DNA from: Darksidea phi
Lineage: Eukaryota > Ascomycota > Dothideomycetes > Pleosporales > Lentitheciaceae
Assembly: GCA_030770425.1 (NCBI GenBank)
Contig: JASJFT010000210.1
Span: forward strand, 1-64,000
Length of the DNA: 64,000 nt
Reading direction: 5' to 3'
The position numbers and the translations under genes are program-made. Position 1 is the stretch's first letter. Every line of letters starts with the position of its first letter. The notes beneath the pieces were generated by a model. The model was not told the DNA's origin, did no database searches, and saw nothing but the letters and a program-made list of their open reading frames with translations. Shown here piece after piece: positions 22,683-35,127 of this stretch.

Positions 22683-23791
22683 TTATCGAACCTTCTTTGG
22701 CTCGTTGGGCATGTATTTCCTGTCGTCTGACCCCTCAATCTCGGTCACCAGTTTATCCACATCCTGGGCCTGCTTATTCCATGTCGTATGACACATCTTC
22801 AACTCTTTCTTGAACAGCTCATCATTTGGCTTCCTATAGCTGCCGCCAAGGCGATCCCACAGGGTAGTAAACTGTCCGTAGTTGAAGTTGAAGTACAGAT
22901 GGTGCATAGTGTGACAAGCGGCGCCGTTGATGACGGGGTTGTCGGCAACATATTCGCCGTCATGAATCAGCACAGTCCAGATGTTGATGAAGATGAAGAG
23001 CGCGACGTAGGCAAACTTCTGGAGCGGGAAGATGAAGGGGAAGATGTGGTACGGCAAGCCCTGCGCATATCCGTCCAGCGGGTGGAAAGCATGCGACGCG
23101 TACGGTGTTGGCATGATCCACTTGTGGTGCGCTTTGTGGAGGTGCTTATAAACCGACTTATGATGTAGGCCGCGGTGGATGTAGTAGATGCACAAGTCGG
23201 TGAACATGAAGAAGAGGGGAAATTGGGCAATGTTGTACCACCACCCCGGGCTCTCGTCTACTGTATCATACATCTTCGAGTAGCCGCGAATCTCGGCCAG
23301 AAACCATGGAGCGGTGAGGATAGCCATTACGGGGAAGGCGATGTTGGCCTGGCGCATCTCGAGGCGGATCTGGTTCTTGAGGTATCTCGGGTGGTTGAAG
23401 GTGGCTTTATCGAAGACGAAGACGTAGGAGAGCGTTGCAAAGATAAAATAGACGACGGCACCGAAGAGCCTAGACGGGCATGTGAGTCGCGCCGACAGTC
23501 AAGTCAGCAGAGGAGCACATACCAGGTAATCAAGTACAGCGACAACAGCTGCCGTCGCCAGTCATCGCGGGCCCATTGACTCTGATATGCGACCTGCCGT
23601 GGTGTGAAGCTCAGATACTGGGTTGCCGGCTTGTATTCCCATTGTGCAGCTGTGTAGGCGGTGCTGGCGGGGACCTCCCGGAGGCTTGAAAAAGTGCCAT
23701 TGGGGGCAAAAGCAGGCGTTTTCACGGGAAGGAGTGTCGCATACAAGTAATCGAACAAAAAAGTATCGAGGCCTTCAAGAACGACATCCAT
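22683..23791 (-). CDS. erg3: Sterol C-5 desaturase (Erg3-type)
   Basis: Model: complement of 22683..23469 and 23523..23791, 351 aa. It introduces the C5-C6 double bond into episterol-type precursors in the ER, a late step of ergosterol synthesis. The three di-iron histidine motifs of the fatty-acid hydroxylase superfamily are intact: HRGLHH (188-193), HKAHH (201-205) and HTMHH (276-280). Several hydrophobic segments surround them, and the N-terminal MDVVLEGLDTFLFDYLYATL is typical. The 53-nt intron (donor GTATGT, acceptor GTCTAG) joins LITW to LFGAVVYF. Start at 23791 fits the family; the frame is open upstream. Fungi often have two paralogues, so this may be erg3A or erg3B. Confidence 0.93.
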
Positions 23792-26700
23792 GATGACTGT
23801 GGCTGCAGCGAGGACCCTTCGGCGTTGGGCGCGAGCTAGACGATGCAGGGGAAACGCGATAGGTGATGTTTCGGGCGAAGAGCAGGGACAATCTACCGTC
23901 GCTCCGCTCCGCAATGCAGCAAACAATGGCGCCGTGGACACAATCTAGTGACGGCGGCGGGATGGGGTGCAAAAGGAATAAAGGAGCGTGGTTTAGGAGA
24001 GAAGGCTCCTCTTAGATTATTAAAGTGTGGCAGTCTGGCTCAGGGACAGGGCGCTAGCCGTTGAAATTTAATCAAGGGGAGAATCGCGGGCCTATCGGGT
24101 CGCGCCATTGCGCCCCACCTTGCCGCTGCTCGCGGATCCGGAATTTTTGACAGCCGGAAGGACCAAAGTCACCTCATCGCCTCCAGATGCTTTCTGGATG
24201 GCATCTCGATGGGACGGCAAACAGCTGTCCGTCATCCCACCGGAGCACAACGAATCGTCTCGAATCGTCACACCGCTCTTCCGCGCCGTCCCATGCTGGA
24301 GTGTTCGACGGGTTGACACGACTTCACGCGCTCACGTGCGGTGCGTTACAAGTCACGCTAGGTCTTGCTCTGAATGCACTGTTTCAGTAAACGCCTGCCT
24401 GGCTACTCCAGCTATTTGCCAGTTTTTATAATGGGTCGCCATACGACGAACATTTTCCGAGCGAGCAAGCCTGACGAAGGAAGCTACATCGTGTCTCGCA
24501 ACTAAACTTGCGCTGCGCAACGGTTACTCACATGGCAACTCGACATGAATCCCGCGGCACATAGTCTGAATCCTCATTCATCTCGAGTCTTGGTCTGGCG
24601 AATCATAGTGGGAACGCTTAGGCTCCCGACTCCACCCAAGCTTTCGTCATCTATCCGCCCCATCAGTACCGCCAGTCTCCTATTTTTCTGTTCCTGCTCT
24701 CTCTCCCCCTCTCTCTCCTTGGCTGGTTTCGATGGTCTCTGCGCTCTTTGCTCTTCTCTGCAAGTCCAGACCCTCGGGCATGCGGCACGAAGAGGCGGTT
24801 CGGCATAGTATAGCATCTATACGCACGCTTCTCCGGACAGAGGCGGCGTATTCTCTTTGTAACACTTCTCAGAAGGTGCCTGCTTCTTTTGCAGACAATT
24901 CTAGCCATCGTTGTCCGAACAGCACATGGATGTGATCCAGGGACCTTTCTTTAGTGGCATGCGAGCTTCTTCCAGAGCCACCTACTTTCGCCTCGTACGC
25001 AGTGCTTTGGAGGATACCAGCGATACTGGGAATGCCGAGCGCTTAAAGCCTACGAGAGCGCTCCCCAAGGTCTTCCAAGCCGAATGCTTCGCAATACACC
25101 CAACGATACTGCTACAGAGAAGGTATTACGAATGATAAGCGACCCCGGGGAGCGTGTCTCAACAAAATGTTCCCGTGGAATACCAAGTTAGGAATCGCTG
25201 ACACGAGGCGTGGCAGCTTATAATATATGAGTTTTCCCAGTGCACCGACCATAATCCAACGACGAGGTAACCTTACGTTTCTGCAATCACATCGGCATTC
25301 CAGGAGGTTCTGCAAGACCAGCACATTGCGGGCATGTTGCAGGGCGATCTGCTCAACAGCCCGCTTTGGCACATTGATGGTCCTTTCCGACATGGTATGC
25401 CGCTAGCTTACCGTGCCCTCTTCGGAGCTAGATAAGCGGTGGGTGAGGGTTCTACGAGCTGGAACGTCTCTAGCATACCCTACTCTCCTCGCGTTCTGTT
25501 AGTGACAGCTTCCTTTGGCCGCCAGGTTCCCTAATCAAGATCCCTGCGCCCTTCACCTTCTTCACACGCGGACGAGAATTCACTGGCTGCCTTTATCCAG
25601 ATGATCGCGAAGACATCATGGACAGTCACTACCACTGCCTTCCTTTGCGGAGCTAGAAGACACGGAATGGCATTGTCCTCTGCGGACTCGTGCTAAGATA
25701 GGCTACAAATCCTTGGGTATTGTTTACCAGCGTGTCGGTTTCTTCAAATGCGAGGAGAGACCCTCTTCAGCTCTTGGGCCAGAAGAAGTAGGGGTCCGCG
25801 CCCTACCAGTTTCCAGACGAGCAAGTCTAGGCCTAGATGGAAATGCTTTCGATGCCGAGCATGCTTCGGCCTAAGATTGCCGATCGGGGAGTTGGGCATC
25901 GAACTTGTCATGTCCTCGTCTACTTAGCACATCATTTGCAGCTCATCTGACTTACTCAGTACTTCCCCACGGATGATCGAGGGTCGATGTTTAAGGTGTC
26001 TCTAGTGCACTGGAAGCTTGCCGAGATGGCACCGAGGAGTTCCTTCGCCTCCATTCCTGGGCCGCATTTAGCGGCGTTGGCTCGACTAACATCTCTCTTC
26101 TCGGTCCTGTCTAAACTACAGAGCATGCAATGCCGGCGCGGATCCACGCTGCAGTCTTCGGCGTTTCTATTGGAAACTTTCGACCTACACCGAGAGGGGT
26201 ATCTTCGTTTCCATTACCTCAGTTTTACAGCGCCGATCCGCTTCTCGCGTCACCTGGCATGGCGATATTAGGTACAGTAGCGAGACCTCTCCAATAGAAG
26301 TCACGGACATCTTCACGGGACCTTGGAGAGCATGGGGCTGCTCTTGTGCGAAACGGCGTGAGGAAGAACTTAGCTCCTTATCGGCGCCCATTTCGCTTAT
26401 TATAGGCACGTCATCGAACAGCTGATGCCTAGGTGATCTTGCATAATAAGTTTGTGCCAGATGATCACCTGGAGGTGGTTCGACCGCGACATCTGTCTGG
26501 GCACATTTCTCTTATCTGCGACGTCGAACTTTCCTCGCTTATCTCTATACTGACTATCATCTATCCTTACTATTGTTAATCGCATTTCGTCTGGGCTTCT
26601 CCGCAACGTGATCGTTAACACGCTGCTGCATCTGATAGCAGATGCGGTATCTTCTGGCGAGTGCGCGCATAGCGACTAAGTTGGTAACGCACAGTTACAT

Positions 26701-29700
26701 CATAGTTCCCAGGTTTCTGTTCCTCTGAGTGACACAGCGCATGTACACAAACCCGGGTTCTCCTGATCCGATATGATTAAATAGCGGAGTCTATGGTTGT
26801 GTTGCCATGCCTTAGTAGTTTGCCCCGTCACATGGCATCGTGACAAGATAAGAAGACTTAACACATATATCTACGCTAGTGCACGTCTCATTACTCATCC
26901 CATGAGTACTTGGAGCGGTAAATGAGGTTGCAATAAGCTTTACCGGCAGAGGGGGTTTGCAAGCATTTATTCGGGCCGCAAGGCCTTGTCAGTACACGGC
27001 CCCGTCGACGGGAGTGCGCTTAGCGGAGCAAAGAGCCCGGCCCGCGGCTTGGGTCGGCCGAGCTGGGTACGCGGTCGTGGGACCTCGTAAAGAGGAGCTG
27101 ACTGTAGGTGGGGTGCTGTGTTGGAATCGGACCGATGGCGTTGGACGGGTCGTGGGCTGGTTTCGAGCCGAGCCGGCCTTCTTTTCTCCTACTATGAAGC
27201 CGGCTTACAAGAAGTTCTCACTTTGAGAACGATACGGCGTCGGCAACGGAGGACATGCTCGGGATACCGATCTTCGCTCCGGCTCCCAAACCCACATACT
27301 AACATTGGCACATGCCCGTGGGAGCGATCAGGCCCATGATGAGTTGGGCGACGTGGAAGGCACGGGGGCACCCCGTATTGTCTATGATATTAATAGCAAT
27401 GAAGGCACCCTCACCGCACACCACCCTAGTATCATCGCAATCCGCTTGGTCCGTACGTGGCTCCTGCAATAGCAGTCCCTTCAATGCACCTCAACCCAGT
27501 ACCGCCTTTTCCTCTGACCCCACCGAACGTCCGTTCGGCAGCATGTACGTTCTTGAGACAAGGTGCAGCATGCAATCCCCTTGAATCTGAGATTCCGACC
27601 CGGCTCCCCCTATTCTTATCCTTCGTGCGCTTGCCAGATGCAATGCAGCAGTGCATGCGCACGGCATACCTGATACAGAGAGCTCGTGTATCCAACCTCA
27701 ATGACCTAGGGAAGACTAGAATCACCGGACAGGTAGAGTGCGGATGTACAGAGCGCCAGGTGTAACTGTGCGACCGTGATATGGAACGTGGCTCGTAGTC
27801 GTATGGGCTGCCAGTTGCAAGAAAAGCGATATTGTGGAGTGTCGTACCGGAGGGCTGGGTCGGCGAGGTTTGAGGAGTAGGACCCGAGCTCATGGGTTTG
27901 GTGTGTGGTACGGCATGCGAGACCATGTTACTGTGACGAGAGATGGAATTCGTTAGACTAAGAGACGAAAAGTGGAGTGCAGAGGAGAGTGGAGACCTCA
28001 ATGCGCTCTTCGCCGACGGCGTCTGAACGAGTTCCAGGAGAAGGGTAGCCTCGGGTGCACAAACCTCTGGTCGCTCCGCCCAGTCTTTTGTTGCCGATGA
28101 CTTGGAAGCTTCGTCGTACAGCGTGCTCTGTTCGAGACGACATGCGTGCTGGCGTCCTTCAGTCGCGTGTCTGTATCCGGCTATCCACATGGCAGGACTC
28201 CATCTGCACCCACCAAGCCCATGGGGCGCCGCCATGGGAACGTCCCAAGAACCAGGTTTGCGCCCAGCGTAGCCTTTCCACATTTCCACATTCGCAGCTA
28301 TCTGTGGCTTTCGGACAGGTAATTTCAAATGCCCTTCAGATAGGTCTGCCGGATACAGAAACGGGAAACATGGCTGGCGCAGTATGCACCGCATCGCTCC
28401 TCCATCACACCACGGCAGTATACGTTCCTTTCCCTCCCTATCCGCGCCTCATCCACCTCCTCTTTCGAATCCTCGTGCATGCGCATGTTCATGCCGGCTC
28501 TACACTATCACGCGAACGCGAAGGGATGCGAAAGACATAGCAGCCACGGGCGTCCGCGTATTTCTGGACCCCACATCTAGACGGGCACTCGGCGACCAGA
28601 ATAGCAAGCAAGACGGGCGCCTCCCGTAGACAGCAGTCTTCTCAATACGAGGTCATATCGGCATGGCATAAAGAAGGATGGAGAGGATATGGCTGGAATG
28701 CGCCGGTGGCACCTCAACACAAATTGCTTGAGCACCAAGTATTGTTGAGGGGGGGAAGGTCGACCGGTTCCCCCTCTCCGCTTCCCGCCGAGATCCGATC
28801 GGTGAGCCGAACGGGTGGTTGTAGGCGAGGCAGCGCGCCAATCCAGATGAGTGGTTTGTGGGTGCAGCGTGGCGTTGCGCGGGGTGCATGAGTTGTTTGG
28901 TATGGAGCGAATGAGAAATTACGAGCGTGGTGATTGGATAGGATGGCGGGTGCTTTTCCGTGAGAAATGCGTAGGCGGGTCGTATTGGAGCACGAAAATG
29001 CGAAAGCGTGTGAGATTTCTAGCTTGCGCACACCCTAGGATGCATTGTACGTTGACTGTGCTACCGGATGCGCTTACGGAACTCGCGCGTAAACGATCCT
29101 GTCCAAGGTGTGCGTAGCATTTCCGTCAACGCTCTTTGTCTGCAGCCGATAAGCTCCCCCAAGCATCCCCCAAGCATCCCTGCATCCACTCCCCCCCAAC
29201 TCCCACTTGTCCGCCCACTTTTCCCATCTCATCCCTCACGACGCCTATCCCGGCCCCCTGCCCCCTGCCCCCTGCCCCCCTGCCCCCTTCCCACCATCCC
29301 TACCACATCCGACGACGCTTTCCCACACGCCTCACTCCCGTAGATTGGCGTCGCCATATTTCGAAAAGCGAGGCTTGAAAACGTCATGGGCAAGGCGAGG
29401 CGAAAACGTGCCCTAGATGCTGCTGGAAGTGATCTACAGCTAGAGGCGTCGATCACCACCTGCTTCCTACCACCCCGGAGCTCTCCAAGAGATGTTCGGG
29501 AAAGCGGAAAGCGAGAGACTACACATCCCATGGCGCGCGTAGAAATGAGGCTGGCTTCCTTCTTTCCATGTTGCCTCGGACTTCTTCGCAAGGACAAAAC
29601 CACTTGGAACGTCACAGCCCTGGGCATAGAAACCCTCTAACCTGCAAAACCCTCCCAACCCAGTAAGACCTCGCGCATGGACAGATAAGTCGGTGGTTTC

Positions 29701-30843
29701 GGACGCGCGCACCCAGCCGGAAGCTCGCCTCCAATCGCTCCCCCCTCCCCCCCTCAGCGTGGGATGCCCTTACAATTGCCAATATGCAGGATACGCGCCC
29801 GCGGAGAAAAAATCTCTCGCCCGCAAATAGGGCGAGTCGGATGCCCGTTCGAGGGTTTTTTTTTTCCTTCACAGAACGTGCACTGCGGGCGGCTCGCCCT
29901 GATATTCCCTCAAATGACGTGCGATGCCGATGGGGGGAAAAAGAGGGAGTTCATGTGTGTGATGGCGTACTTGCATCACGCATGGGTGGGTGGGTGTGTG
30001 CAAGTTAAACTACGCGCGGCAACCCGCAATCGGGCCTTTCCCAGAGCAAACTCACTAAAAGGAGTAATTACTACTAAACGCCTACACTAACGTTGGTGAT
30101 TAAGCCTCCAACTGCGTCCCACATGTCGACATGCCTCAATCGATAACGACGTGCATCTACGTCCCAGGTGCACCCCTCCTGCCCCCTAACCTTGCATTCT
30201 ATTTCGTTTCGCTAGCTGCGACAGAGATTTTTTTGCCCCGGCACCTCCCGAACGTACCAAGGCGTATTGACTAGCCTACGCTGTACAAGCGAGACGGGGG
30301 CAGAAGAGCGGTGTCTGTCATACCGCAGCTCGCCTACATTTCCTCGCGTACAAGGTCGCCTCCGCCTGTAGAAAAGTAGGCTGTGCGGCGGTGAGGAGCA
30401 TGACACCATTATTGTCGTAAGGGGTTGTCGTGCTTGATTGGTCGACACTATGCGCTGAAGCCTACGGGAATAAAGGAAATAGCTCAACATGGACGTTGGG
30501 GGAATGGAAGGTTTTGCTTGCACTGCTTTCATGTTGTTATGTACATTGTTTGAACATGGTGCGGGCAGTTTCGATATGTGCATGTGCAAGCACAGGTGCT
30601 GCTACACTAAGAAACGGGACACGTAACGCCGAAAACACCTGATGGCAAGGAAAAACGAGGCTCTGCCCCTCTCTGCACTAGATTGGGTATCGTCCATGGT
30701 CCCCACCCAATTCAACAAATAATTCCTCCTCCGTGACTCCAACCCCGTGTTCGTGATCCGCCATAGCATCCATGCGTTGTCGTAGAATTGCGTTGCCGTG
30801 TTGTTTGTTACAGGTGGATTTCGTATGCGGTGCTCCATAGTCG
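23792..30843. other. 7-kb gene-poor region
   Basis: No frame with a recognisable domain or a consistent exon chain on either strand. The longest frame (27432..28394, minus) has shuffled composition and overlaps frames on the other strand. Base composition is ordinary, without the extreme AT skew of heavily RIP-mutated repeats. It includes the 3'-flank of the C2H2 gene and the promoter of erg3. It may hold degraded genes, non-coding RNA or long regulatory DNA. Confidence 0.5.
29253..29288. repeat. CCCCCTG tandem minisatellite
   Basis: Four to five slightly imperfect 7-base units (CCCCCTG) in a C-rich stretch that also has repeated CCCAAGCAT words just upstream (29155-29185). Confidence 0.7.
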
Positions 30844-32441
30844 TTAGTAGAGCTTTCGCTCAGGAAAGACCATGTCGTCGTATGCATGCGAGTTTGCGAA
30901 GCCGTGCGTCGGCATGGCGCTGTTGTTGAAATCATAGCTATGGTTCCCTCCTTGAGTGTTGTCCGACGCCGTCGAGGAGCAGCGGCTGCTACGGTCGCTG
31001 CCGTCGTGGTGGAGGTTTCCGACGTAGTTCCGGTTCGGGGAAGGAACGGTAGCAGATGTGTAGGATGCGGAGCTGGAGGCGGCTGAGGATGAGACGGTGG
31101 AAATCTTCCTGTCCTTTCCTCGACCCTTGATGCCTTTGTTGCTGTTCTTGTACAGGGAAGCGAAGTACTCGAAAAGTTCCTTGTCATGACCATTGACCAG
31201 ATCACCTTGGTTGAAGTATGCAAACTTCTGGGTCAGGTAGCGAAGAGTGGAGGCGTGGAACTTGTTCTGGTGCGACTGTGACTACGTCAGTGCCTGAAGA
31301 GTAGCGAGATGGAAGGGCGAAAACTCACTTTCAAGTTGCCCAGCTGTGTGAATTGTTTCCCACACTCGTCGAGCTTGCAGGTGAAGGGCTTGATCTGCTG
31401 ATGTACGATCTTGTGGGCGCGCACGTTTCCCCTCTGGGCGAAGGTCTTGCCGCAGATGTCGCAGTTGTATGGTCTCTCCCCAGTATGCCGTCTCTCGTGA
31501 GTCTGGTACGATTAGCAATGGGCCGGAGCAGAAGACATGCAGTGGTACTGACCTTTAGATTGCCCAGCTGAGAGAAGCGTTGACCGCAGGTCGGTTCTTT
31601 GCAGAGCTTTGAAGAAGTTAGCATTGCCGCAAGCCACGGGGGAGAAAGTTGCTAACGAAAGGCTTGACCCCAGTGTGCGCTCGGGTGTGGATCTCGAGGT
31701 GGGTCTTCTGGTAGAAGCACTTGTTACAGCCGGGCATACTGCACTGGTATCGTTTCTTTGGCTTCGAGCCCGACGTGGGCTCCTCTTGCTGCAGCCCATG
31801 TCAGTGCTGAGGGTGCGAAAGTCGGTGCGGCCACATACCTTGATGGGCTGCTCTGCAGGCTGGACGGGAGCCGGCTGCTTGGCTTGAATGGCTCGCATGA
31901 GAGTGTCTACGTCGGTGGAGAAATTGGTGCCGAGGACGCTGTCCCCGGGCTCTGAGCTTGATCGCTTCTGCTCTCCGGCGTGGATCTCATCGTCGAGTGT
32001 CTGACCGGGGGGGATCGGAGAGCAGCTTTCCGACTTGACACGCGGTGTTTTCTCGACGGCAAAGCCATTCCGGGCTTCACAGACGGTCGGGTGCGGCTGC
32101 ACGTCCGATGTCGTAGCATAGGAGACGGGTTGTGAGATGGTCTGCGGGTAGGAGACGGGAAAAGCCTGCTGCATGTTGTAGGGGTTGAGGGAGAGGGAGT
32201 CGAAAGCGAAGGCTCCCGACTGGTAGGATACCGAAGTCGTCATGTGCGTGGAGAAGATAGGCATGTGCATGTCCATGTGCGAGCTCGTCGGCTGGTAAGG
32301 CCTTGCAGAAGGCGGATTCGTCACGGTCCGCGGAATGGTATCGTAGGGCATTAGGCCGGCCATGGTCATGTTGGGGATGTGAAGAGCTTGGTCTGGTTGA
32401 CGGTGCCAGAATCCAGGGTGCTGGGATGCAACGACGGCCAT
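30844..32441 (-). CDS. C2H2 zinc-finger transcription factor, Azf1-like
   Basis: Model: complement of 30844..31275, 31329..31502, 31553..31606, 31657..31788 and 31839..32441, 464 aa. Four tandem C2H2 fingers lie at about residues 215-240, 246-270, 275-297 and 303-328, joined by TGVKPF and TGERPY linkers. Their order and sequence ([46 protein letters not shown]) closely match yeast Azf1, a glucose-responsive activator. The N-terminal 200 residues are Ser/Pro/Gln-rich and the C-terminus is Ser/Asn-rich. Four short introns have GCTAAC/GCTAAT/CTGAC branch points, and the 54-nt third exon encodes most of finger two. Orthology to Azf1 is inferred from finger order. The promoter side runs into the poly-G assembly junction, so upstream sequence is unreliable. 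Confidence 0.9.
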
Positions 32442-32936
32442 TGCTGATAAACGAGTCCGTGCTGACGGGACAGGCAGCGGAGGCTATATGCCAGCGAGAC
32501 GGATGGAGGGCGGAGAAGCGAGGGGGGAGGGGCAGCAACGGCAAACTGAGCCGAAGGTTTGGCGATATATGCGTGTATCAACGGTGGGTAGAGGCGAGGC
32601 GCAGACGGTAGAGGGGCGTGGGAACTACGTGGTCACGAGGTGAAGATGTGCAGAAGGCCTTGGATGGAAGGCGTGTGGTTGGAGGGGGGGGAGAGAGAGA
32701 GTTTGGGGGTTGGTAGATATAGAGGCCGAATGGAGGGCTGTCCTCTTCATCCCGCTCTGGGCCAGGATGACGATGCTGTGGTGCCGACGAAAAGGGCTAG
32801 CATCCGAGAGGGGACAGGCGGAGATCTCGATCCCTGGTGAAGCAGACGGGGCAAGGTTCGCTCCCTCGATGCGGCCAAGTGATGGAAGATGTGCACGCAG
32901 ATGGTGGGCATAAGGCGTGTGCGTTTGGTGCGGGCT

Positions 32937-33030
<94 letters not shown>
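32937..33030. repeat. Poly-G tract next to assembly gap
   Basis: Nearly pure G run, broken once by CCC at about 32972-32974, ending 24 bases before the N run. It is mirrored by a C run on the far side of the gap; interpreted as a sequencing artefact. Confidence 0.9.
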
Positions 33031-33031
<1 letters not shown>

Positions 33032-33054
33032 ACGGGTTGGGCTGGGGGCGGGGC

Positions 33055-33064
33055 NNNNNNNNNN
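33055..33064. other. Assembly gap, 10 N
   Basis: Ten undetermined bases. Flanked by G-rich sequence on the left and C-rich sequence on the right, so true length and content are unknown. Confidence 0.98.
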
Positions 33065-33095
<31 letters not shown>

Positions 33096-33154
33096 CCCCC
33101 CGCGCCCCCCCCCGCCCCCCCACCCCCCCCCCCCCACCCCCCCCCCCCCCCCCC
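33065..33154. repeat. Poly-C tract next to assembly gap
   Basis: C run with scattered G and A interruptions directly after the gap; the reverse-complement image of the poly-G tract on the other contig end. Confidence 0.9.
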
Positions 33155-35092
33155 GCCGGCCCCCGGCCGCGCGGGGGCCCCCCCGGGCGTGGTCGCGGCG
33201 AGGGGCCCCTGCTATGGCTGCTGAAGGGGGGGGGGCGGTCGGTGTGGTCGGTGTGCGGGCGGGGAACAGGGTTGGCATCTGGACGTGCCAGCGGCGTGTG
33301 CTTTGCAGACATGATGATCGGAGAGGGCATCGCGGCGGCGGCCAGTGGTGTGAACGGGCGGCCGGTGGCTGGGCCGGGGCCGGTCTTCACGGGCGCGCAG
33401 GAGCGTGTGGGGGTGCGTCCACTCGAGAGAGACGCTAGCCGCGTCACGTTGGGACGGAAGCCCTTCCGCCCACCTCGTCACATCGTGCATCGCTTGGAGG
33501 CGGTGCGAATATCTCCGGGCGCGCGCAACCCGACGGCGCTCCTGGGCGCGGGCCATGCTGGGGGGCTCGCGAGAGAGGGCGAGCGAGGGCGCGAGAGAGC
33601 GTGGTCGATGGCCGGATCCGGATCGGACGCAGCAGATTGCAGGAGAGCAGAGGTGTCACTGGGCCTCGCTCTCCAGGACGGGGGCGCGCCGGCGAATGGG
33701 AGGCGCATGGGCATGGCGCACAGCATCTGGGCGGCGATGGACGGCGTGCTGGACGGGGGAACAGGAGCGTGAGTGGCTGTCTGGGCGCCACCAGCTCGTC
33801 GCAGCAGCGGGCGTGTTTGGCGGCCAGTTGACGGGCAGCGCCAGAGGAGCAGACGGAGAACACGGCTCTCTGCCCACACGACGCCACCGACGGCCCTTAG
33901 GTAATGGGGCGGCCGAGCGCGGCCTTGCCTGGCGGACCCTGGCTTGTCATCGAGCGGGAGGGCTGTGGGCGGTCCAGCCGCCTGGGATGTTCCGAGGCTC
34001 TGGTACAGACAGCAGAAGCGACACACGGCCACGGCACCGCGACGTCTGGGGCAGGCAGGCACGCACGCATCGCGCACGCACGCAGACATGGACGCCGTAC
34101 CTGCAGCGCCACGGACAGAAGAGCGCTGCGTGTGCTGCGTGCGCTGCGTTCGAGTCTGCCGCGCCCTCGACGGCGCCCTCTGCTCGTCGCTCGCCCGCCC
34201 GCGAGGCCCGGCCGCGCAGCTATCTGTGCGCGACGACAAATAACATTACTTACCCCCGCCCGCTAGCGACCCAATCAGCCGCGCCCGCCCGCCGTGGCCC
34301 GCTCACATCACCCGGCCCCAGGCCGTCGGGTTGTCACCACCGCTCGTCGATTTGTCTCCTCCGCACCGCACCCTCCCTCGCCCGTCCCCATCCCCATCGC
34401 TCGCCCGCGCCTCCTTCACTGCCAATGCCTCTTCCGGCGACTTGCAGATGCCCCAAGGCCGTCGCCCGCCATGCAATGCTGGCGCATCCACGGCCTGCTC
34501 CTGGTGCCCAATATGCTCGCTCTGCCCGCCATGCCCACTTGCCCGCCACGCCCACTGTGCTCACCCTGCCGAGCCGAGCTTGCCGCTTCCCTTTGGGCGT
34601 CTGCCGCTCCTGTGCTCCCCAACGGCGACCCAACACCACGGCCGCGTCCAGCCTCGATCTGATGCACCGATGCAGACGCCCATGGATGAGGCTAGAGTGC
34701 CTCGCATCCTCTCCTTCATGCCCGCCGCATCCCTGCTGCCGGCCTCCCCTCCCCGTGTCGCGCTGATTGCACCAAGCCCTCTGCATCTTCCTTCATGCAT
34801 CCTGAATTAGATCGGCCCAAACACTCGTCAATGGTTACACAGGACCGTCTTGACATATCGCCGCCAAGCCTGCCGCCGCCAACCAGTCCCGCTTCGCGTT
34901 TTGAGTTCAACGGATGGGATAATGAGGAACCCCCACCCAATGGTCAATGCGCCCGCCGCCCATCGTGTCCAGCACCCTTCTGCCCATGAAACCCCATGGC
35001 TCTTGGAATAACACTCCCCTACCGCGAACCTGCCATTATCTCATCAGCTGCTTCGTCGCCGTGGAGATGTGCTCGAACCCCCCACTGCTCGG

Positions 35093-35096
<4 letters not shown>

Positions 35097-35125
<29 letters not shown>
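35097..35125. repeat. CT dinucleotide microsatellite
   Basis: About fourteen CT units in gene-free DNA. Confidence 0.9.

Positions 35126-35127
<2 letters not shown>

Noticed and set aside
27432..28394. 320-codon minus-strand open frame
   Set aside because: No domain, basic shuffled composition, open plus-strand frames over the same DNA. It could hide a small gene but nothing supports it.
32937..33154. Possible G-quadruplex or telomere-like element
   Set aside because: Runs are almost pure G then C around an N gap, with no TTAGGG-type unit; artefact explains it better.
33405..34766. 453-codon plus-strand open frame
   Set aside because: Lies in very GC-rich DNA where minus-strand frames are open too; composition is Arg/Ala/Pro/Ser noise with no domain or codon pattern.
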